64,000 nucleotides of DNA, from contig NC_135715.1 in the NCBI RefSeq assembly GCF_964656455.1, positions 165,632,437 to 165,696,436 on the forward strand, read 5' to 3'. The notes under the pieces are model-generated. The model worked only from the letters and a program-made list of their open reading frames with translations, ran no database searches and was not told the origin of the DNA. This document shows, in pieces, positions 24,130-36,900 of the stretch. The stretch is from Halichoerus grypus. Its lineage: Eukaryota > Chordata > Mammalia > Carnivora > Phocidae. Within the stretch, counting starts at the first letter, position 1. Each line of letters opens with the position of its first letter. The translations under genes were made by a program, and so were the position numbers.

Positions 24130-24518
24130 AAGAATACCCATGTTACTAAGAAAAAAAGGATTCTTAGCTATGGGTCTACCTCCTGGGTACCCCTAACATT
24201 GCTTTATAAATTTAATTAATTTTTAAATAACATATCTCACTCTGTTCTAATGCCTTCTAGATAAGTCTACACTACTTGTTTGTAATTGCCCTGATTATAT
24301 GTCTCTCTTTCCAACTTCTACACATTCTTTTAGAAGCTGGGCTTATTGAAGATATCCCCAAGAGAGTCAGGGCAGAATCTTTAGATTCTTTACATGATTT
24401 TCTCAGTAGAGTCATTCATCAATATACTGTCAGAATTTCAGTTTTGAAAGTGTCCTACTCCTCTTGGGTTCAGCTTCCCTTTCAGTGATACCGGCCTTGC
24501 TACTAAAAGTGTAGTCCT

Positions 24519-24740
24519 GGGGCTGCCTGGGTGGCTCAGTTAGTTAAGCATCTAACTCCTGATTTCTGCTCAGGTTATGATCTCAGGGTTGTGAGATTGA
24601 GCCCTGAGTTGGGCTCCACGTCAGGCTCTGCACTCAGAGTGGAGTCTGCTTGTCCTTCTCCCTCTGCTCCTCCCCCTGCTCTCTCTCTCTCTCTCTCAAA
24701 TAAATAAATAAATAAAATCTTTTTAAAAAAATAATAAAAT
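24519..24740 (+). mobile_element. Can-SINE (SINEC)
   Basis: Sense carnivore SINE: GGGGCTGCCTGGGTGGCTCA head, CT run, AAATAAATAAATAAATAAAA tail. Target duplications AAAAGTGTAGTCCT (24505-24518) and AAAAGTGTGGTCCT (24741-24754), one mismatch. It inserted beside a MER5-like element. Confidence 0.97.
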
Positions 24741-24897
24741 AAAAGTGTGGTCCTTGGGCCAGTAGCACTTACATAGCTGAGGCTTGTTGGAATTGCACAT
24801 TGGCAAACCACACCCCAGACCTACTGAATTGCAATATGCATTTTAACAAAATGCCCATGCGATCTGTGTACATGCAAAGTTTGAGAAGCATTGTTAT
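24741..24897. mobile_element. MER5-like hAT-Charlie fragment
   Basis: Contains GTGTGGTCCTTGGGCCAGTA, GGAATTGCACATTGGCAAAC, CCCCAGACCTACTGAATTGC and the terminal AGTTTGAGAAGCATTG; this is the order of MER5-type elements. Confidence 0.7.
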
Positions 24898-25259
24898 AGG
24901 CCAAGGGCTCATGTCCTCTCTTTTTTGAACTTGTAGTAAATGGCTTCCTAAAGCCTGCAGCCATTTCCCTCTGGCCACACCCACCTACCTTGCTCCTATT
25001 TACTCTGAGAGCATGGGCTTGTCTCCTGCGCTGGCACTTCCACTTTATCAGCTGGTGCCTTCTTGTTGGTAAGATGTAGATTCAGAGGAACTGCTGTTCC
25101 CCTTTCACTTCCCCTAACTTCTAAGAGAAGTCTATTTTGTTCAAACTTTCCTTCATTTCCAAGATGCAGAAGCTGAAATATCTCCTCTTTAATCATCTTT
25201 TCACATCTGAATAGACAAACGTACATTCAAATACATTTTCATCTCTGCTATTGTACTTG

Positions 25260-25440
25260 GTCCTCACAGCAGTTCAATGACGTAGCTAGTCTTAAAATGT
25301 TCAGAGCAGAGCTTATTATTCCCATTTGTCAGATAAGAAAGCTGAGGCTTAGAGGTTAAAGCAACTTTTCTGAAACCATATAGCAAGTAGTGGCAACATC
25401 ACTGCTGGTATCCAGACTCCTTGCTTTTTTTCAACTGCAC
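25260..25440 (-). mobile_element. MIR
   Basis: Antisense MIR: TTATTCCCATTTGTCAGATA, AGCTGAGGCTTAGAGGTTAA and CCATATAGCAAGTAGTGG are in MIR order. Confidence 0.8.
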
Positions 25441-25707
25441 AGTTATATCTCCAAAGTATTGCTCCAAACATCTGAGCAGTGTTGGAGGGAGAGCTACCCA
25501 TCCTAGCACCACTTACCAAGCACAAACACTCTCTCCCCTGTGGAAAATGCTCTCAGTTATCCAGCCAACTCCTTTTTAAATTTGCTACCAGAAACCTAAT
25601 GCTTCCATTAGAATATGTTCAGCTACCTGCATACTTGCTCCTTGTAGCTAGGGGATAGCCAAGGGCACAATTCTGGCAAGTGAGGTGTAAATGGAGGTTT
25701 TGTGGGC

Positions 25708-26121
25708 TGTATGAGTTTGCTAAGGCTGCCATAACAATGTGCCATAAGCGATGGCTTAAACAACAGAAATGTATTGTCTTACAGCTCGGGAGGCTAGAAG
25801 TCTGAAATCAAGGTGTGTGCAAGGTCGGTTCCTTCCAAGCGCTATGAAGGAAAGATCTGCTCCCAGCATCTCTCCTTGACTTGTAGATGAGCGTGCCCCA
25901 TTCACAAGGTGTTCTCCTGTCTGCACATTTCTGTTTCCAAATTTTGCCTTTTCATAAAGACACCAGTCATATTGGGGTAGGACCCACACCAGTGGCCCCA
26001 TTTTAACTTGATTACCTCTGTAAAGATCCCATCTCCAAATAACATCACATTCTGAGGTCCTGGGGGTTAATACTCCAACATATTCTTAGAGGGGTGGGCA
26101 GATACAATTCAACCCATAATA
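25708..26121 (-). mobile_element. Solo LTR, MaLR-type (MLT1/MST-like)
   Basis: Reverse-oriented LTR of about 414 bp: TGTATGAGTTTGCTAAGGCT, then GGCTTAAACAACAGAAATGT, TAAAGACACCAGTCATATTG, CCATCTCCAAATAACATCAC and TTCAACCCATAATA. Flanking 5-mers TGGGC and TGGGA may be the target duplication. No internal viral genes. Confidence 0.8.
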
Positions 26122-27354
26122 TGGGAGGAGTATGTGTTTTGGGGGGTGCTTTTGCTTTCCTCACAAGAGGACAGTCACGGTGTGATGTCCTCCCACTGTC
26201 CTTCCTTTCTGCTTTATATTCTGCCTCCATAGCTGGAGCTGCTCAGCCTTATTGGGATTAGGAGAGAAAGACCAAGAGAGCTAAGGAGTTGAACCGACAT
26301 GAGGAACTGCCTGACTCTTCATGTCTATTACATGAGGAAAATTATCACCTTTGCTAAAAGTCGTTGCAGTGAGGTTTCCCGTGACACATTCTTAATATAT
26401 TTTGCTATTCTCAAATAACTGGCTTTATAGGATTTTATCAAATTATACAGTAATCCAGAGTAAAAGAGCTAGTTATTATCAGGCTATGTTTACAAATGAT
26501 TTAGATTGAGAAAGGGGTTGAAGGAACTGAATAATGAAAGTACCATACCTTGACAGACATTCTGAATACAATGTCTACAAAAAATAAGTAAGTTGGAGGC
26601 TGTCCACCAATGTCCTTCAAACTCCCCTTTGTTGCTAGTTCTTGAAGGTGACTGGTATCTTCCATCCCCCAATGTTGTTCTTGACAAGCTAATAAAAAAA
26701 GATCCTGCTTGCTATTCTTAGTATTTATACCAAGGCTCTGGTGTGAGAGAATGAGGTCATGACTTGTTACCCTCAACAGCGGAAATTTTAGTAATTCCCT
26801 CCATGTACTTCTTTGACGACTGCACATGAGATCATCTCTGCAGTTACAATTTACAGTCTTAAATGCACTTCTGTTCCCTTTCACATGCTGTGCCATGTAA
26901 TGATCTCTTTTGGGATTCTTTGGAGAGCCAAAGGAGTCTGACAACAAGTGGCGGTCGTGACTCCAGATATTGTAAGTAGGAAGGCAAGTGCCAGGGAGAA
27001 ACAAGCAGTCGCCAATGAGCCAGGCAGGATGTCCTCTGTACAGGACAGGTAAGACAGGAGAGGCATCTCACAAGCAAAATTTAAGGAGGCGCTCACTTTC
27101 AGCACTACGCGGAACACGGCCAGCGCCTCTTACTGGTCACCCTGGGCATTTCTCCTGCCTTCAATTAAGAATTATCTCCAAGGAACACGCTTATGTTTTA
27201 TTACTTTCAGTGGAATCGCTATACTCCTAAGAACACATTCACAGAAAAAAAAGAGAATTTTTCTCCCTCATATCCAGGCATTTAATTTTTTACAGTGATA
27301 ATTCAAACGAGCAAGTACCTATGTACTGAAACTCTAAAGGTATTATACATATGC

Positions 27355-27525
27355 TATCTGTAATACTAAGAAATTCTGCAGCGTAGGCACCATCCGGATC
27401 CCACTTTGTAGCTGAGACCAAGAGAGATTCAATGACTGGCCCCTGGCCCCACAGAAGACAGGACCACGCTAACAGGGGTCTACCCTGTTCCACTCCCACA
27501 CCTGCTGCTTGCACCCTGCCCTCCC
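27355..27525 (-). mobile_element. Probable MIR, degraded
   Basis: GTAGCTGAGACCAAGAGAGA followed by TTCAATGACTGGCCC and GGGGTCTACCCTGTTCC keep the MIR antisense order, but the match is weak. Confidence 0.45.
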
Positions 27526-28416
27526 TTCAGTCCTGAAAATCCCTGCTTTCTCAGTTATTCTTATTTTAATTCCCTCAATCACCACAAATTCTACTTCTTC
27601 ATCTCCTGGTCAGATTTCTCTTACTTAACTAAAAGATATCATTATTGCTTTGCTTTTGCGGTTTCTTTCTCTTTTCCAGCTTAAAAAAAAAATTCATTGA
27701 GTTTGAGAGTAGATCAGTATGTCAAGTTTTCTCAAAACATTCTTTAAAGCCATTTTCTGACTTAAATGTCTAGAGGACAGAGCTAAATGGGGCCACCAGG
27801 TAAGAAAGCAGGACGGCTCTACACACTTAGAGGGGACGAGGAGGGAGAAAATGGAAAGGAAAAATCTTATTAGGTTTTGTAGGTCAGGGAAATCCTTTCT
27901 AGCCTGGATTTTTAAACCTTCTGAATTTTAATTGAAAGTATTTCTCCAGGGTATTTACTTTAACATGACTGTGCACTCTCAAAAAAATATTCCCTATTCA
28001 TATTAGAAAAATATTACAAATTCCAGGAAGACAAGATTGCATTAGAAGGAAGAATTTGATGATGTGCCCTTTCTGCTTCGGACAGTAACCATGAAATTGC
28101 TGGCAACTACAAAAGCTGCCAGACTTCTATTGAGCATGTCTGCTGGGAAAATTCTAAAGCTCATGGGTATGATACATGACTGCATGCTCTCACCTAGAAA
28201 TCACCATTAATTCTTACAAGAAGTGGGCAGTATCCCTTTCAAAATTTATGACCATCCGCACCCAGAAAATGCCCCCAAATTAGAAAGTAAAAGATTGATT
28301 TTAACATATCTGGGGGCTATTGTAGAAAGGTATCAAAATTAATGAACAAAACTTGGAGTCATACTAATTTCCAGTTTTGGCCTCAACTGCAAAATACTGT
28401 TATTCTTTGTACAGTT

Positions 28417-28451
28417 CACACACACACACACACACACTCTCTCTCTCTCTC
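28417..28451. repeat. (CA)n(CT)n microsatellite
   Basis: About ten CA units run directly into about seven CT units. Confidence 0.95.
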
Positions 28452-28679
28452 AAAGATAGAAATTCTCAATTTTTTTCTTATAACAAATGGAAAATCAAGT
28501 GATAGCCAAATGTCACTACTCATCTTTCCTTAACTCAAGTATACATCTTTACCCAAACCAGAAATTACTCTATTCTCTTTTTTTCTGCAAATAGACATAT
28601 TACGACAACTATCATTGTTAGTAGTAATTCAGGTTATAATAATAAGCTTGTTTAAATAGAGCTTTTTGTATTTCTGGCT

Positions 28680-28860
28680 CAATATGTTTTTTAATATTGT
28701 ATCTTTTCATCTTCATTATGTTCCTATAAAGGAGGTTACTTGTCATTTCTGATTTATAGATGTAAAAATTATGGCACTGAAAAGCAAGATGACAAAATGC
28801 GAGGTCAAACAGTCATGAGAAATTGCTCCTTCAACTCGCTTCCTAGATTCAAATTACTTA
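28680..28860 (-). mobile_element. Probable MIR, degraded
   Basis: TATGTTCCTATAAAGGAGG, TGATTTATAGATGTAAAAAT and GCGAGGTCAAACAGTC fit antisense MIR weakly. Confidence 0.45.
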
Positions 28861-30904
28861 GCTCTCTTTAAAGACAGAAAATGGAGTATAGTAATATGGA
28901 AGAAAGAATTTTCGATGGAAAGAGTGCTTCATCATAAGAATACATTTGCAAACCAGGGATCTTCCTTTCCAAATGCCTTTAAACATAGTACACAAGACTG
29001 CGTATTTAGATGGTTTCAAAGCTGAACCACCTGAGTCAGGGAATTTACCAGCCAACATTTTAAGGACTCTGAGTAGAATTCTTATGATGCTATGACTAAG
29101 TGACATGCCCTGACTGCTTCATCTGCCTCTTACTCACATTTTCTCAGCACTTTGCTTAGTAGGAATCACTTTGGCCCCTCCTTAGAAACATACTTTCCCA
29201 CAGTACTTCAGAGTTTTTGCCACAACTCTGCTGCAATGTCCCCACTTGACACTGTGCTCCCTGCTGTGGGGTTAGAGGCAAAGTTTCCCTTCCCCAGGAC
29301 TCCAAGCTGGAAGTGGTCTACACACTAATGAAGGATGCACAATATGTCTGTTGCTCGGCCATCCGTTCCAATTTACTGCCTTGGGTAGAGGTGTCCCTTC
29401 TCTCCAGTTTGCTGCTTGATTCATTGGAACCAACTCCCTCCACACCTCCAACTTTGGTTCTGTTTTGCAAGTCTCAGGAATCTTTGCAGTCACAGGAGGC
29501 TCAGAGATAATATATGGGCATGGCCATGACCTCCACTGTCAGCATTTAGAATACAGGATGACTCAGCCCCGCCATGAAATGAGAAGGTGGAGGGGGCTGG
29601 AGACTCGAGGGCAGCCATCCACTATGTGCAATGTGGAAGACAGCTAACCACTCACCTTAGCAGTGCCTGGGTAGAAGTGGCACAAATCAATCTAACACAC
29701 AGGCTCTCTGGGTTCTAGTTTTACTTAGGCACATATTCTTTGCTTCAATTTTCACACTGAGACCTAATAACATTTTTCCTAGTAATGACCATGCATTGGA
29801 TACACGTTCCCTGCTTTTACTATTGGACAGTTATTGCTTTCTGGTCTAGCATCCTGAGTTGCCTACTTTGGTAACCCTACTCTGGTTTTCCTCTGAACTT
29901 CAGGATGGAGTCGATCCTCTCTCAGCTCTAGGAGTGAAACGTGTGCACTAAGCCTGGCCCATCAGCATTTCATATTTCCCTGGATTATGTGGATGATTCA
30001 GGGGTAAACAGCCAATCAAAGCGAATCTCAGGACTTTACCAGAAATGACCTAAAGAGACTTGTTCTAGCTCTGTCGATCTGAGTGTTGGGAGCCTAAACC
30101 ACCAAGACACACCATATAGAATCTAAGAAGGAGCCAGCCCAAAGGAAGAAATAAAGCAGAGCCAAAAAAAAAATGGAAGCTAGTGGCTTCGTTGAGGACT
30201 GAATCTCACTGATCTGAAGCTGTACCTATTCTTACAAATTTAGTAATCAAATCCTTTTTTTAGCTTAAGCCCATTTGAGTTGAGTCTTCTGTCACAATTT
30301 CAATAAAAAATGCACTAACTGGCACATTATCTCATTTTTTTTTCTCACTGCTTATATTTGCATAAACACTGGCTGAGCTAATACATAATATTGTTGTAAA
30401 CAGCAAATGAGCTAATGCATATAAAGGAAATTTCAAGAGTATAAACAGAAATATGAAAGCATAAAAGATTATCGTTGATCTACCATAACGGTACCCTCCT
30501 CTTGCCATTTTCTCTCTTCAACCACAATATTTAAAATCTGATTCCTGTGAAGAAATTGTACAGACCGATTGATGAAAGAAGTCCTAACTCATTAAAGGTT
30601 ATTTGGCTGGATTTTTCTTCCATTCCTTTTGGAACTGAGCTCAGCACAACATAAAACCAAGTGAACAAGCCTCTCATCCTAAACTCCTATCACTCTCTTA
30701 CTCCCCACCTCATGCACCAAGTCTGTCAAATGCTTCCTTAATGTCTGTGTAGTCCATTCAGCTCTTGCCACATCTATTACCACTACCTTAAACCAGATCT
30801 TCATTATTCCTTGCATGACTTGTTGAAATTAGATTGTGGTGTACATGTCCGAGGAAGGAAACACAGGAGGAGTTTTAGGTTTTGTTGCAATATTGATTAT
30901 ACCC

Positions 30905-31421
30905 TTGATGCATGACCGCCAAACTTAGTGGTCCAAAACAACAGTAACATTTATTATTTCACACTGTTCCTATGGTGCGATGTTCAAGGATGGCCTAGCT
31001 AGATGGTTCTGATTCAGGGTCTCTCATGAGGTGTCTGTCAAGATGTTGGCTGGGGCTGCAGTAGTCTGAAGGCATGACTGGGGCTGGAGATTTGCTACCA
31101 GTTTGGCTCACTCAGAGTAAGTTAGTGCTGGTTGTTGGTAGGGGGAGGCATCTTCCATGCCACATGGTCCTCTCCATAGGGTTGTTGAGTGTCCTCATGA
31201 CATAGCAGCAGGCTTCCCCTGGAGCAAATGATCCAAGAGAGAGCAATAAAGAAGTCACAATTTTATAAGTAAGCCTTGAAATGCACACTTCATCATTTCC
31301 ACAATGTTGTCTTGGTTACACAGATCAGCCCTATCTAATGTGGGAAGAAATACAACAGGGCATAAAAACCAAGAGGCAGGGATCATGGAGGGAGGTGTCA
31401 TCCTGCCAGCTGGCTATCACA
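30905..31421 (-). mobile_element. Ancient LTR, MaLR-like (subfamily uncertain)
   Basis: A mammal-wide repeat read in reverse: GTGGTCCAAAACAACAGTAA, TCAGGGTCTCTCATGAGG, CTGAAGGCATGACTGGGGCT, GTGTCCTCATGACATAGCAG, TGATCCAAGAGAGAGC, then TTACACAGATCAGCCCTATC and GCTGGCTATCACA. AATAAA on the minus strand near 30950 fits a poly(A) signal. I am confident it is an old LTR-type repeat, less so of its subfamily. Confidence 0.6.
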
Positions 31422-31429
31422 ACTGGGGA

Positions 31430-31790
31430 CAGTGAAGGCTTCAGTCTGGGATGTTCAGGTGTGAACATAAGTATTTATATAGTATCAAGGTGGGTGGAGA
31501 TAGACAGCAGAGAGGTGAATTTGTGAATTGTGATGCAGAAGAGAGATGTGCCCTGGGTGTCATCAGCACAAAGATGGCAGCTGAAGACATGGGAGTGAAT
31601 ATCACCCAGACGGAATGAGAAAAACACAAAGAACAAAACCACCAGTATCTGAGGATGGACAGAGAATGAAGAGGTTTCACAGAAGACTAAGAAAAATTAA
31701 CTAGAAAGGTGGAAAAAGCCAAGATAGAGCAATATCATCAAAACCAAGTGAGTTTCAAGGAAGGAATATCTCTAACTTCCTAGTGAAATC
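31430..31790. repeat. Degraded ancient interspersed repeat, unclassified
   Basis: GGGTGTCATCAGCACAAAGA, GATGGCAGCTGAAGACATGG and GAGTGAATATCACCCAGA resemble a common ancient mammalian repeat, but I cannot name the family. No coding capacity. Confidence 0.4.
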
Positions 31791-31817
31791 TAGAATTCTA
31801 TGATCCCATTGATAGTT

Positions 31818-32366
31818 TTTTTTTATTTTATTATGTTATGTTAGTCACCATACAATACATCATTAGTTTTTGATGTAGTGTTCCATGATTCATTGTTTGT
31901 GTATAACACCCAGTGCTCCATGCAATACATGCCCTCCTTAATACCCATCACTGGGCTAACGCATCCCCCTACCCCCCGCCCCTCTAAAACCCTTAGTTTG
32001 TTTCTCAGAGTCCATAGTCTCTCATGGTTCATCTCCCCCTCCGATTTCCCCCTCTTCATTTTTCCCTTCCTTCTCCTAATGTCCTCCATTCTATTCCTTA
32101 TGTTCCATAAATAAGTGAAACCATAGGATAATTGACTTTCTCTGCTTGACTTATTTCACTTAGCATAATCTCCTCCAGTCCCACCCATGTTGATGTAAAA
32201 GTTGGGTATTCCTCCTTTCTGATGGCTGAGTAATATTCCATTGTATATATAGACCACATCTTCTTTATCCATTCATCTGTTGAAGGGCATCTCGCCTCTT
32301 TCCACAGTTTGACTATTGCAGACATTGCTGCTATGAACATTGGGGTGCATATGGCCCTTCTTTTCA
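31818..32366 (-). mobile_element. 5'-truncated L1 (3' end), antisense
   Basis: Reverse-oriented L1 fragment: poly-T at its left end, 3'UTR, and the end of ORF2 on the minus strand (residues such as TPMFIAAMSAIVKLWKE and KKMWSIYTMEYYSAI). Target duplications CCCATTGATAGTT (31805-31817) and CCCACTGACAGTT (32367-32379), two mismatches. Unlike the copies at 19.1 and 44.1 kb, its 3'UTR has only one GT-rich module and no internal A run. Confidence 0.95.
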
Positions 32367-33604
32367 CCCACTGACAGTTCTAATGATATTGGGTTTGCTG
32401 AGGGACTGATATACTCGAAATAGAATGGGAAAAATCCAAAAGTCTTTGGAAGTTGATATCTAATAGATTAGTTAAATTTCTCATTGTCTGAATTATCTTG
32501 TTTCATTTTTGGTGGAGGTGATAAATTTTGTTCATTTTGCTTTACAAGTTGAGTATTTTAGTTTTCTATACATTCTGTCCACATAGTTCCTCATATTCTT
32601 TCCTGGTGATTAAAAGAATATTCATCATTATCTGGAATATCAGACTTGGTTATAACCTCTTATATTCTCCTATCTCTTGAGGCAGCAATCATTCCATTCT
32701 CTATGATTTCGAGGACTCCAGAATCTCTAGACAACCTCTCTGGTCTATGACATCATGAGATACCATAGTTTGCAAAAATTCTGTCAGGCTTATGGTTTTT
32801 AGTTGGTTGGTTGGTGCTCTGCTCATCTATAGTTATCAGAATAAAGCTTTAGGAAACATACCTTTAATAGAAACATGAACTAATCATGAATATATTAGAT
32901 GTTTTATTTATTTATTTTGCCTTTGAAAGCCTTCAGGTTGGATCTGTGTGGCTTAGAGATTTGTTTTGTTCTGTTTTGTTTAGAACTATTTTAGTCAATC
33001 TATGATCTATTTATCCTGCACCTGAACAAATATATTTGCTCTGACCCATTTCATAAATAGGTGTTTGCTGTTTACTTTCCAGGGAGAAAAGTGCTTGGTC
33101 AGCCAAGGAAAACACTGCAGATGTTAACAAGAGAATCTTGTGCGGCAGCTTAGCAAACTAATTGCGTTTTGACCCTCTTCTCTATATTCTGAAAAATTCA
33201 AATTCAGGTCCCTTCAAGTGGAATTGAATCAGGAGAAAATAAACCAAATTTATGTTGATTTATAAATCACATTCTTCCCATGAAAATGAAACCTACAAAT
33301 AAGATTAAAACTTGCACTCCTGAATACCTTATAAAAGTAATTGACAGTACTAATGTCCCCAATTTTCTTTTCTCACCATCTCTCATTACAGAAAAAGCAC
33401 AGGAAACATTTCATTCATATCTGGAATGCAGCCACTTCTGGCATGGAAAGCAACAAATTTTATTTAAAAGCTACACAATAAAGCATTCCACAATAGTGAA
33501 TAAAGATAGTCCAGGCCAAAGACAGATACTGCCCAGTGTGCACTTACCTGTAACTTACCTGGAATGCTGTTGGCATGATGAGCCAGCCATCACCTTGGGG
33601 AATG

Positions 33605-33995
33605 CCACTATTTGTGTGTTGAAGTTCATATGTTGAAGTCTTAACTCCCAGTGTCTCTGAATGACTGTATTTAGAGATAGGGCCTTTAAAGAGGTAAAAT
33701 GAAAGATAAAATGAAGTCACTAGGGTGGACCCTCTTCACCTATGACTGGTATGTCCTTATATATGTCTTTATCAGAAGAGGAGATTAGGACACAGGTACA
33801 CACAGAGTAAAGACAATGTGCAGACATAGGAAGAAGGTAGCCATCTACAAGCTTAGGAGAGAGGCCTCGGAAGAAAACAACCTTAATGACACCTCGATCT
33901 CAGGCCTCCAGCCTCCAGAACTGGGGGAAAATAAATTTCTGATGTTTAAGCCACCCAGTCTGTAGTGCTTTGTGTGGCAGTCCTGGCAGACTGGT
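33605..33995 (+). mobile_element. Solo LTR, MaLR-type (MLT1/MST-like)
   Basis: Sense LTR: TTCATATGTTGAAGTCTTAA, ACTGTATTTAGAGATAGGGC, TAGGGTGGACCCTCTTCACC, GCCATCTACAAGCTTAGGAG, CCAGCCTCCAGAACTGGG, AAATAAATTTCTGATGTTTA and AAGCCACCCAGTCTGTAG. The AATAAA fits an LTR poly(A) signal. It is the opposite orientation of the related LTR at 25.7 kb. No internal viral sequence is attached. Confidence 0.85.
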
Positions 33996-33999
33996 CCAG

Positions 34000-36900
34000 C
34001 CACAGGGTTCGGCATGAATGGCACTGCAGCCTGGATTTATAGGGGATTGCATCTCTGAATCCCAGAAATACAAGCTACCTTAGGCAGTAAGGCTCTCTCT
34101 GCTCTTGCCCCCTTCAGCCTACCACCCTCTACTCCTGAGTCTCAGCTCCATTCCCTCTTGGATCTAGTTATTTTTTTAAGCCACGTACAGCATATTATTA
34201 TCTAAACTAGCCCAAACAATAAGCAGCTAGAGAGCTACGTTTCTTTCAGCATGTGCACACACACATGCAAACACACTTCCCATGTTAATAACTAATAAAT
34301 ATTCCAGTAAGTGTTCTAATGGCCAACAAGAGGCAGATCCTTAGCAGCCGAGGTACTCTTGTAAATGAGCTACATGGGAGAAATTCCGAGTCCACTTACG
34401 TTATTCCCTTTCAGTCATATATTAAGACACAGGGATTTAATATGAATCTGTCAGGTATAGTCAAAAGCTTCTTCCAGACATTTTTCTTTTTTTGGTTTCT
34501 TAATTTAATTCAGAATATATATTTGGGAGAATGCCCACAAACATGAATTAAACATAGGAAGTGGAGACCATTAACATGCGAACTAAAATAAGTGCTATAA
34601 AACAATTTTTTAATCTGAATCAAATTACCCCAGTTAATGCAGGATGTTTATGGAATTTTTGCTCTTTAGGGCAACAGAGTTCTCTCTGGACCTCCCAACT
34701 TCTCTAGAAGGGAGGCGGCAGAAAGATGGGGGAGAGGAGCTGCAGTCTATAAACAGAGAGACAGAGGCTGGCTCCACTCCCATTGAATGCAGGGTCTCAG
34801 AGTCATGACCGGGCACTCCTATCTCTAAGACAATTTTAAACATGCACCCCCAAAGTACATCTTTTGATTCATTTCTTTGTAAGCGATATACTTGTACTAT
34901 TGCAGTCATACATTAGGTACATTGTAAAGCATACACCAAAAATAGAGATTTGCAAAGGACGAGTTTAAAATTTGTTCTCTTGTCCTGGATCAGCCTGTCT
35001 CCTCTCTGCTTTGGAAACCACTGGATTATTGACTGCTGTGTGGGAGTGGGGTCCAGATCCTTGGGCTCCCTTCCACACATCTATTTGGTCATCCTGCCTC
35101 TCTCCAGTTTAAAAAAAGTAAGTACTTTAGTGTGTATGAAGGAGCGCATGCCATGCACTACTTATACTCAAGGCCACGGAATCATCTCTCTAGAAACTCC
35201 CTGCAGATTAGCCATTAAACACAAACATAGGGACTTTTTTCTTTTCTTTTGACTAGGCAATACCTATCCCCACAGAACCATTGGTCCAAATACTCAAGTT
35301 TAACTGGAATTATGCTCTAAGGTATAGACATATGTTGCACTTAACTATCACTGTACAAGAAAATGATAAAGTTACGAGAATGAGCTCAGCGTTAAATGTT
35401 TTGGTCTCTGTACCTCCTTGTAAGTGAACATAAATGTGTTCACTTACACGGACAAACTGGGGTAAAAGTCATCTTCCCACAACAGATGGGGAGCAAGCAT
35501 TTATCTTAAACTCCATAATTCCTTTTGTTTCACTTCAGTTTATATTTATTTGTAGTAAATTTGAATTAAATTAAAAATCAATTCTAAGTGTTTAAAATAG
35601 TAAGTATAATATGACCTGGTAGTAGAAAAACATTTGTATTTACCTCTTCTCTCAAAGTAGCTTTACCTGAGCAATCAGTGATTTTGATTTCTGGATTGCA
35701 GGATTTAGTTTGTTTTTTCTTTGTTGTTTTGTTTGTTTTGTTTCTGCCTTTACTCTTCTGTATCACTTAAAATATCTTTGTGCTATAAAAATATATATTG
35801 CATAAAAACTATAAAGTAATTTTCCTTTAAAAGAAATAAGTCAGATTCACCTCTAAGTGAATGAATGAATAAACCTGAAAAATTGGTTGTGTCCAAAGTT
35901 GAAAGGAGATTTTGCAGAGAACACTACTGCAGAAGATCCTGTACTTTGAGAGTTAACTGCAAATACCATCCCTATGGAAATAAAAACATGAGGTCCTTCC
36001 CCTGCCCCCTCATCGGAGATAGGCTGCTCTTTTCTGCATTCAGTGCACTGTTATATCATAATCAACAGTAGCCCCATCTCCAAGATAACTGTTAAATACT
36101 CCCTCAGCCCCCAAACCGTATTTTTTTCCTTTATATTCAGCTGAATGATTCATGAAAGCCCCAAATCGTAGAAACCTGGAATTTTAAAGATTGATGATAT
36201 TTCAGAAATCATCTAATAATATAATCCTTATACTTGCCAGCTAAAGAAGTCACAGCCTAGAGAGACGCAGCATCTTGCTCAAGATCACCAGTATGCTAGA
36301 GGCAGACCCTGGACTGTAACCATGTCCTGGCTACCAGCTCAACAGCAACTCTGGTGACTCTAGGCTTGGCACATTTCTGGTTCTCCTTTCCTTTATCCTG
36401 GCTTATTACTTCCATGTATGGCTTTATTATTGTTGCAATATTGTTCTAAGTAATCTCAAACCATTTGTAGGGAGAGATGGGGGACTAAATATTTATACTA
36501 TAATGGTCAGGACAGCTCTCATAACCCCCAATCCAAGTGCTCTTTCCAAAGAAGGTAGCGTGTCAGAAGCTGGGGGCTCACTGTTACTTCACGGTCATTG
36601 ACAATATCTGTTGTGTCCCCAGGGCCATGAAGACTGGCGGTAGTGGGACAGCATGCTGTGCACACTTGCAGGCTTCCTTTCTAACTGGAATTTCCTTGAA
36701 GATGAATTTTTAAAATGTTTTTGCAGGTAAAAATAGAGGCAATTCGTGTATCTATTCAGTAACTTACTCAATAATCATGAATAAAATTACCACAGGTGAT
36801 AGTGGAAATTCTTGTTAGGAACCATGATGATTTGGAGCTTTGGAAAATGAAAAATAAGCACCTATTTGGGGGAAGGGGAATTTGTGTAAAGTAGTTTTGT

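Larger units (their letters stand above)
26130..30880. other. Non-genic region, mainly unique sequence
   Basis: I see no exon or RNA gene. It holds a MIR-like remnant near 27.4 kb, a degraded MIR near 28.7 kb, a (CA)n(CT)n repeat at 28.42 kb and a CpG-containing hairpin segment near 27.1 kb (described in the findings). Confidence 0.6.

Noticed and set aside
33605..33995. LTRs as evidence of an intact endogenous retrovirus
   Set aside because: Each is a solitary LTR of ancient type; no gag, pol or env sequence lies beside any of them.
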